NCBI RefSeq assembly: GCF_902459615.1
Contig: NZ_CABPSA010000006.1
Coordinates: 248,001-312,000, forward strand
Source of the DNA: Pandoraea commovens
Lineage (GTDB): Bacteria; Pseudomonadota; Gammaproteobacteria; Burkholderiales; Burkholderiaceae
Direction: 5' to 3'
DNA length: 64,000 nt
Part shown: positions 61,953 through 64,000 of the stretch, in pieces
How positions within the stretch are numbered: position 1 is the stretch's first letter
Layout of the letters: each line of letters starts with the position of its first letter
The notes under the pieces: generated by a model
What the model saw: the letters and a program-made list of their open reading frames with translations, nothing else
Database searches by the model: none
What the model was told of the DNA's origin: nothing
Translations under genes and position numbers: made by a program

Positions 61953-62936
61953 ATGAGTCAAGATTTCACCTTCGCCATCAAGCGCATTAGTTTCGACGAG
62001 GACTATCGCCCGTCGGACAATACGCGCATCACGACCAACTTTGCTAATTTGGCCCGTGGCAGCAGCCGCCAGGAAAACCTGCGCAACACGCTTCAGATGA
62101 TCGACAACCGTTTCAACGCGCTGGCGCATTGGGACAATCCGAAGGGCGACCGTTACACCGTCAAGCTCGACATCATTTCCGTCGAAATGAGCATTGGCGG
62201 TGAAAACAATGGAAGCGCGCTTCCGCTGATCGAAATATTGAAAACCAGTATTTTCGACAAGAAGAACAACGTGCTTATCGACGGCATGGCGGGAAACAAC
62301 TTCTCGTCGTACGTGCGCGATTACGACTTCAGCGTGCTCCTGCTGGCGCACAACAAGGACCAGCCGAAGTTCGGCACGCCGGAGAATTTCGGCGACCTGC
62401 ACGGCAAGCTGTTCAAGTCGTTCGTGAACTCGGACGCTTACAAAGCCAACTTCAACAAGCAGCCTGTTATTTGCCTGAGCGTATCGAGCACGCGCACCTA
62501 CCGCAGAACGGCCAATGTGCACCCTGTGCTGGGTACCGAATACTTGCAGGACGAGTATTCGCTGACCGACGAGTATTTCGCGAAGATGGGCTTGAGAGTG
62601 CGCTATTTCATGCCTCGCAACAGCGTCGCGCCTTTGGCTTTCTATTTCTCAGGCGATTTGCTGGGCGATTACACGGATCTCGAACTGATCAGCACCATCA
62701 GCACGATGGACACGTTCCAGAAGATCTATCGCCCTGAGATTTACAACGCGAATTCCGCCGCCGGGGAATCCTATCAGCCGAGCCTGAAGCATCAGGATTA
62801 CTCGCTGACTCGCATTGTCTACGATCGAGAAGAACGTAGCCGTCTGGCTATTGAGCAGGGAAAGTTTGTCGAGGAGCACTTCGTCAAACCCTACCGCGCC
62901 ACGCTTGATCAGTGGTCCGCTAACTACGCTCATTGA
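61953..62936 (+). CDS. mesX: DUF1852 protein, oxygenase partner of core methionine synthase
   Basis: A 327-residue DUF1852 protein. It starts MSQDFTFAIKRISFDEDYRP and has no signal peptide or membrane segment. Work on core methionine synthases describes DUF1852 (MesX) as needed, with oxygen, for the methionine synthase MesD; the gene next downstream is exactly that partner. The fold is not obvious from sequence. It is spaced 33 bases after queH and 26 bases before mesD. Confidence 0.88.
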   Translation: MSQDFTFAIKRISFDEDYRPSDNTRITTNFANLARGSSRQENLRNTLQMIDNRFNALAHWDNPKGDRYTVKLDIISVEMSIGGENNGSALPLIEILKTSIFDKKNNVLIDGMAGNNFSSYVRDYDFSVLLLAHNKDQPKFGTPENFGDLHGKLFKSFVNSDAYKANFNKQPVICLSVSSTRTYRRTANVHPVLGTEYLQDEYSLTDEYFAKMGLRVRYFMPRNSVAPLAFYFSGDLLGDYTDLELISTISTMDTFQKIYRPEIYNANSAAGESYQPSLKHQDYSLTRIVYDREERSRLAIEQGKFVEEHFVKPYRATLDQWSANYAH

Positions 62937-62962
62937 CTCACTTAAACGCAAGGTCATTCATC

Positions 62963-63991
62963 GTGAAAAAATTGTTGCCGACTTCGACTGCAGGTAGCTT
63001 GCCGAAACCGTCCTGGCTCGCAGAACCCGAGAAACTCTGGTCGCCCTGGAAGCTGGAAGGAGATGAATTGGTTCAGGGCAAGCAAGATGCATTGCGTCTG
63101 TCTCTGCAAGAGCAACAGCACGCGGGCATCGATATCGTCAGCGACGGCGAGCAAACGCGTCAGCATTTCGTGACGACGTTTATCGAACACCTGAGCGGCG
63201 TCGATTTCAATAGCCGTCAGACCGTGCGAATTCGCGACCGCTACGACGCGAGCGTGCCGACGGTCGTGGGCGCTGTCGCCCGCCAAAAGCCGGTCTTCGT
63301 CGAAGACGCGAAGTTCCTGCGCGCGCAGACCAAGCAGCCGATCAAGTGGGCGCTGCCCGGCCCGATGACGATGATCGACACGCTGTACGACGATCACTAC
63401 AAGAGCCGCGAAAAGCTCGCCTGGGAATTCGCCAAGATTCTCAATGAGGAAGCGAAGGAACTGGAAGCGGCGGGCGTCGACATCATTCAATTCGATGAAC
63501 CGGCATTCAACGTCTTCTTCGACGAAGTCAACGAATGGGGCGTGGCGACGCTGGAGCGCGCCATTGAAGGGCTCAAGTGCGAGACCGCCGTTCACATTTG
63601 CTATGGCTATGGCATCAAGGCCAATACTGACTGGAAGAAGTCGCTGGGCACGGAGTGGCGTCAGTATGAAGAAGCTTTCCCGAAGCTGCAAAAATCCAGC
63701 ATCGATATGATCTCGCTGGAATGCCACAACTCGCATGTGCCCATCGATCTGATCGAGCTCATTCGCGGCAAGAAGGTGATGGTCGGGGCCATTGACGTGG
63801 CGTCCGAAACCATCGAGACGCCGGAAGAAGTCGCCAGCACGCTGCGCAAGGCATTGAAGTTTGTCGATGCCGACAAGCTTTTTCCGTGCACCAACTGCGG
63901 TATGGCACCGCTGCCCCGTGCGGTGGCACGCGGCAAGCTGGCTGCACTGAGTGCCGGTGCGGAAATCGTGCGTCGCGAACTGTCGAACTGA
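62963..63991 (+). CDS. mesD: Core MetE-type methionine synthase (MesD)
   Basis: A 342-residue protein equal to the C-terminal catalytic half of MetE, making methionine from homocysteine. Zinc ligands are visible: VHICYGYG (His, Cys) near residue 220 and FPCTNCG near 312; LPTSTAGSLPKPSWL and SDGEQTRQHFVTTFIEHL are typical openings. The N-terminal tetrahydrofolate-binding half of full MetE is absent, so the methyl donor differs. The start is GTG 62963 with AAGG upstream; a TTG at 62933 overlaps the mesX stop and has no site. It follows mesX, its partner. Confidence 0.9.
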   Translation: MKKLLPTSTAGSLPKPSWLAEPEKLWSPWKLEGDELVQGKQDALRLSLQEQQHAGIDIVSDGEQTRQHFVTTFIEHLSGVDFNSRQTVRIRDRYDASVPTVVGAVARQKPVFVEDAKFLRAQTKQPIKWALPGPMTMIDTLYDDHYKSREKLAWEFAKILNEEAKELEAAGVDIIQFDEPAFNVFFDEVNEWGVATLERAIEGLKCETAVHICYGYGIKANTDWKKSLGTEWRQYEEAFPKLQKSSIDMISLECHNSHVPIDLIELIRGKKVMVGAIDVASETIETPEEVASTLRKALKFVDADKLFPCTNCGMAPLPRAVARGKLAALSAGAEIVRRELSN

Positions 63992-64000
63992 GGTCTGAGT

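Noticed and set aside
1-64000. tRNA, rRNA, riboswitch or CRISPR features
   Set aside because: No cloverleaf, conserved riboswitch core or regularly spaced repeats could be found by reading; a covariance-model scan would be decisive.

Overview
The window reads as a chromosomal segment of a high-G+C betaproteobacterium of the order Burkholderiales. Pandoraea is my best guess, judged from the porin type, the mix of LysR, MocR, class III CoA-transferase and organosulfur genes, and general protein style. No rRNA, tRNA, transposase, integrase, phage gene or CRISPR array was recognised. I count 57 protein-coding genes (one cut by the left edge) and one probable gene remnant.

Layout. 1-5.0 kb (minus strand): taurine/sulfoacetaldehyde dissimilation, pta (partial), xsc, and an NTF2-like plus FAD oxidoreductase pair that I read as taurine dehydrogenase TauX/TauY. 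5.4-9.8 kb (plus): DUF3311 protein, sodium:solute symporter, YtcJ-like amidohydrolase and a CobW-type GTPase, closely spaced as one operon. 9.9-21.9 kb (plus): nine tandem paralogous genes of an unrecognised family; seven are preceded by the same two-block promoter-like element at almost constant distance from the ATG. This is the most unusual part of the window. 22.0-28.4 kb: amino-acid permease, then tauC, tauB, tauA (minus) divergent from a MocR-type regulator (TauR). The taurine uptake and taurine breakdown genes therefore flank the paralog array. 28.5-30.3 kb: glutathione transferase and porin. 30.3-38.5 kb: a CoA-linked acid catabolic cluster (thioesterase, HMG-CoA-lyase-like, two crotonases, class III CoA-transferase, acyl-CoA ligase, MFS importer, MarR regulator), substrate unknown. 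38.6-44.3 kb: nitronate monooxygenase, then a polar amino-acid type ABC transporter combined with a flavin-dependent monooxygenase and its flavin reductase, divergent from a LysR gene; probably organosulfur scavenging. 45.5-50.7 kb: YddG-type exporter, then an old-yellow-enzyme/aldo-keto reductase/MFS operon divergent from its LysR regulator. 50.8-53.9 kb: type-II NADH dehydrogenase-like protein, GNAT plus azoreductase, Rrf2 regulator, with a shared 11-mer in two of the control regions. 54.3-57.8 kb: class V aminotransferase, LysP-like permease, GNAT. 57.9-60.1 kb: fasciclin-domain protein divergent from an ECF sigma factor and its RskA-type anti-sigma factor. 60.2-64.0 kb: metR, a queH-type gene, DUF1852 (mesX) and a core methionine synthase (mesD), with a perfect MetR box ahead of queH.

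How the genes fit together: TauABC would import taurine under TauR; TauXY would oxidise it to sulfoacetaldehyde; Xsc converts this to acetyl phosphate and sulfite; Pta passes the acetyl group to CoA. Several other clusters also handle sulfur (LLM monooxygenase cluster, MetR/MesD), so sulfur acquisition is a repeated theme. All functions are inferred from sequence reading only; no database search was run.
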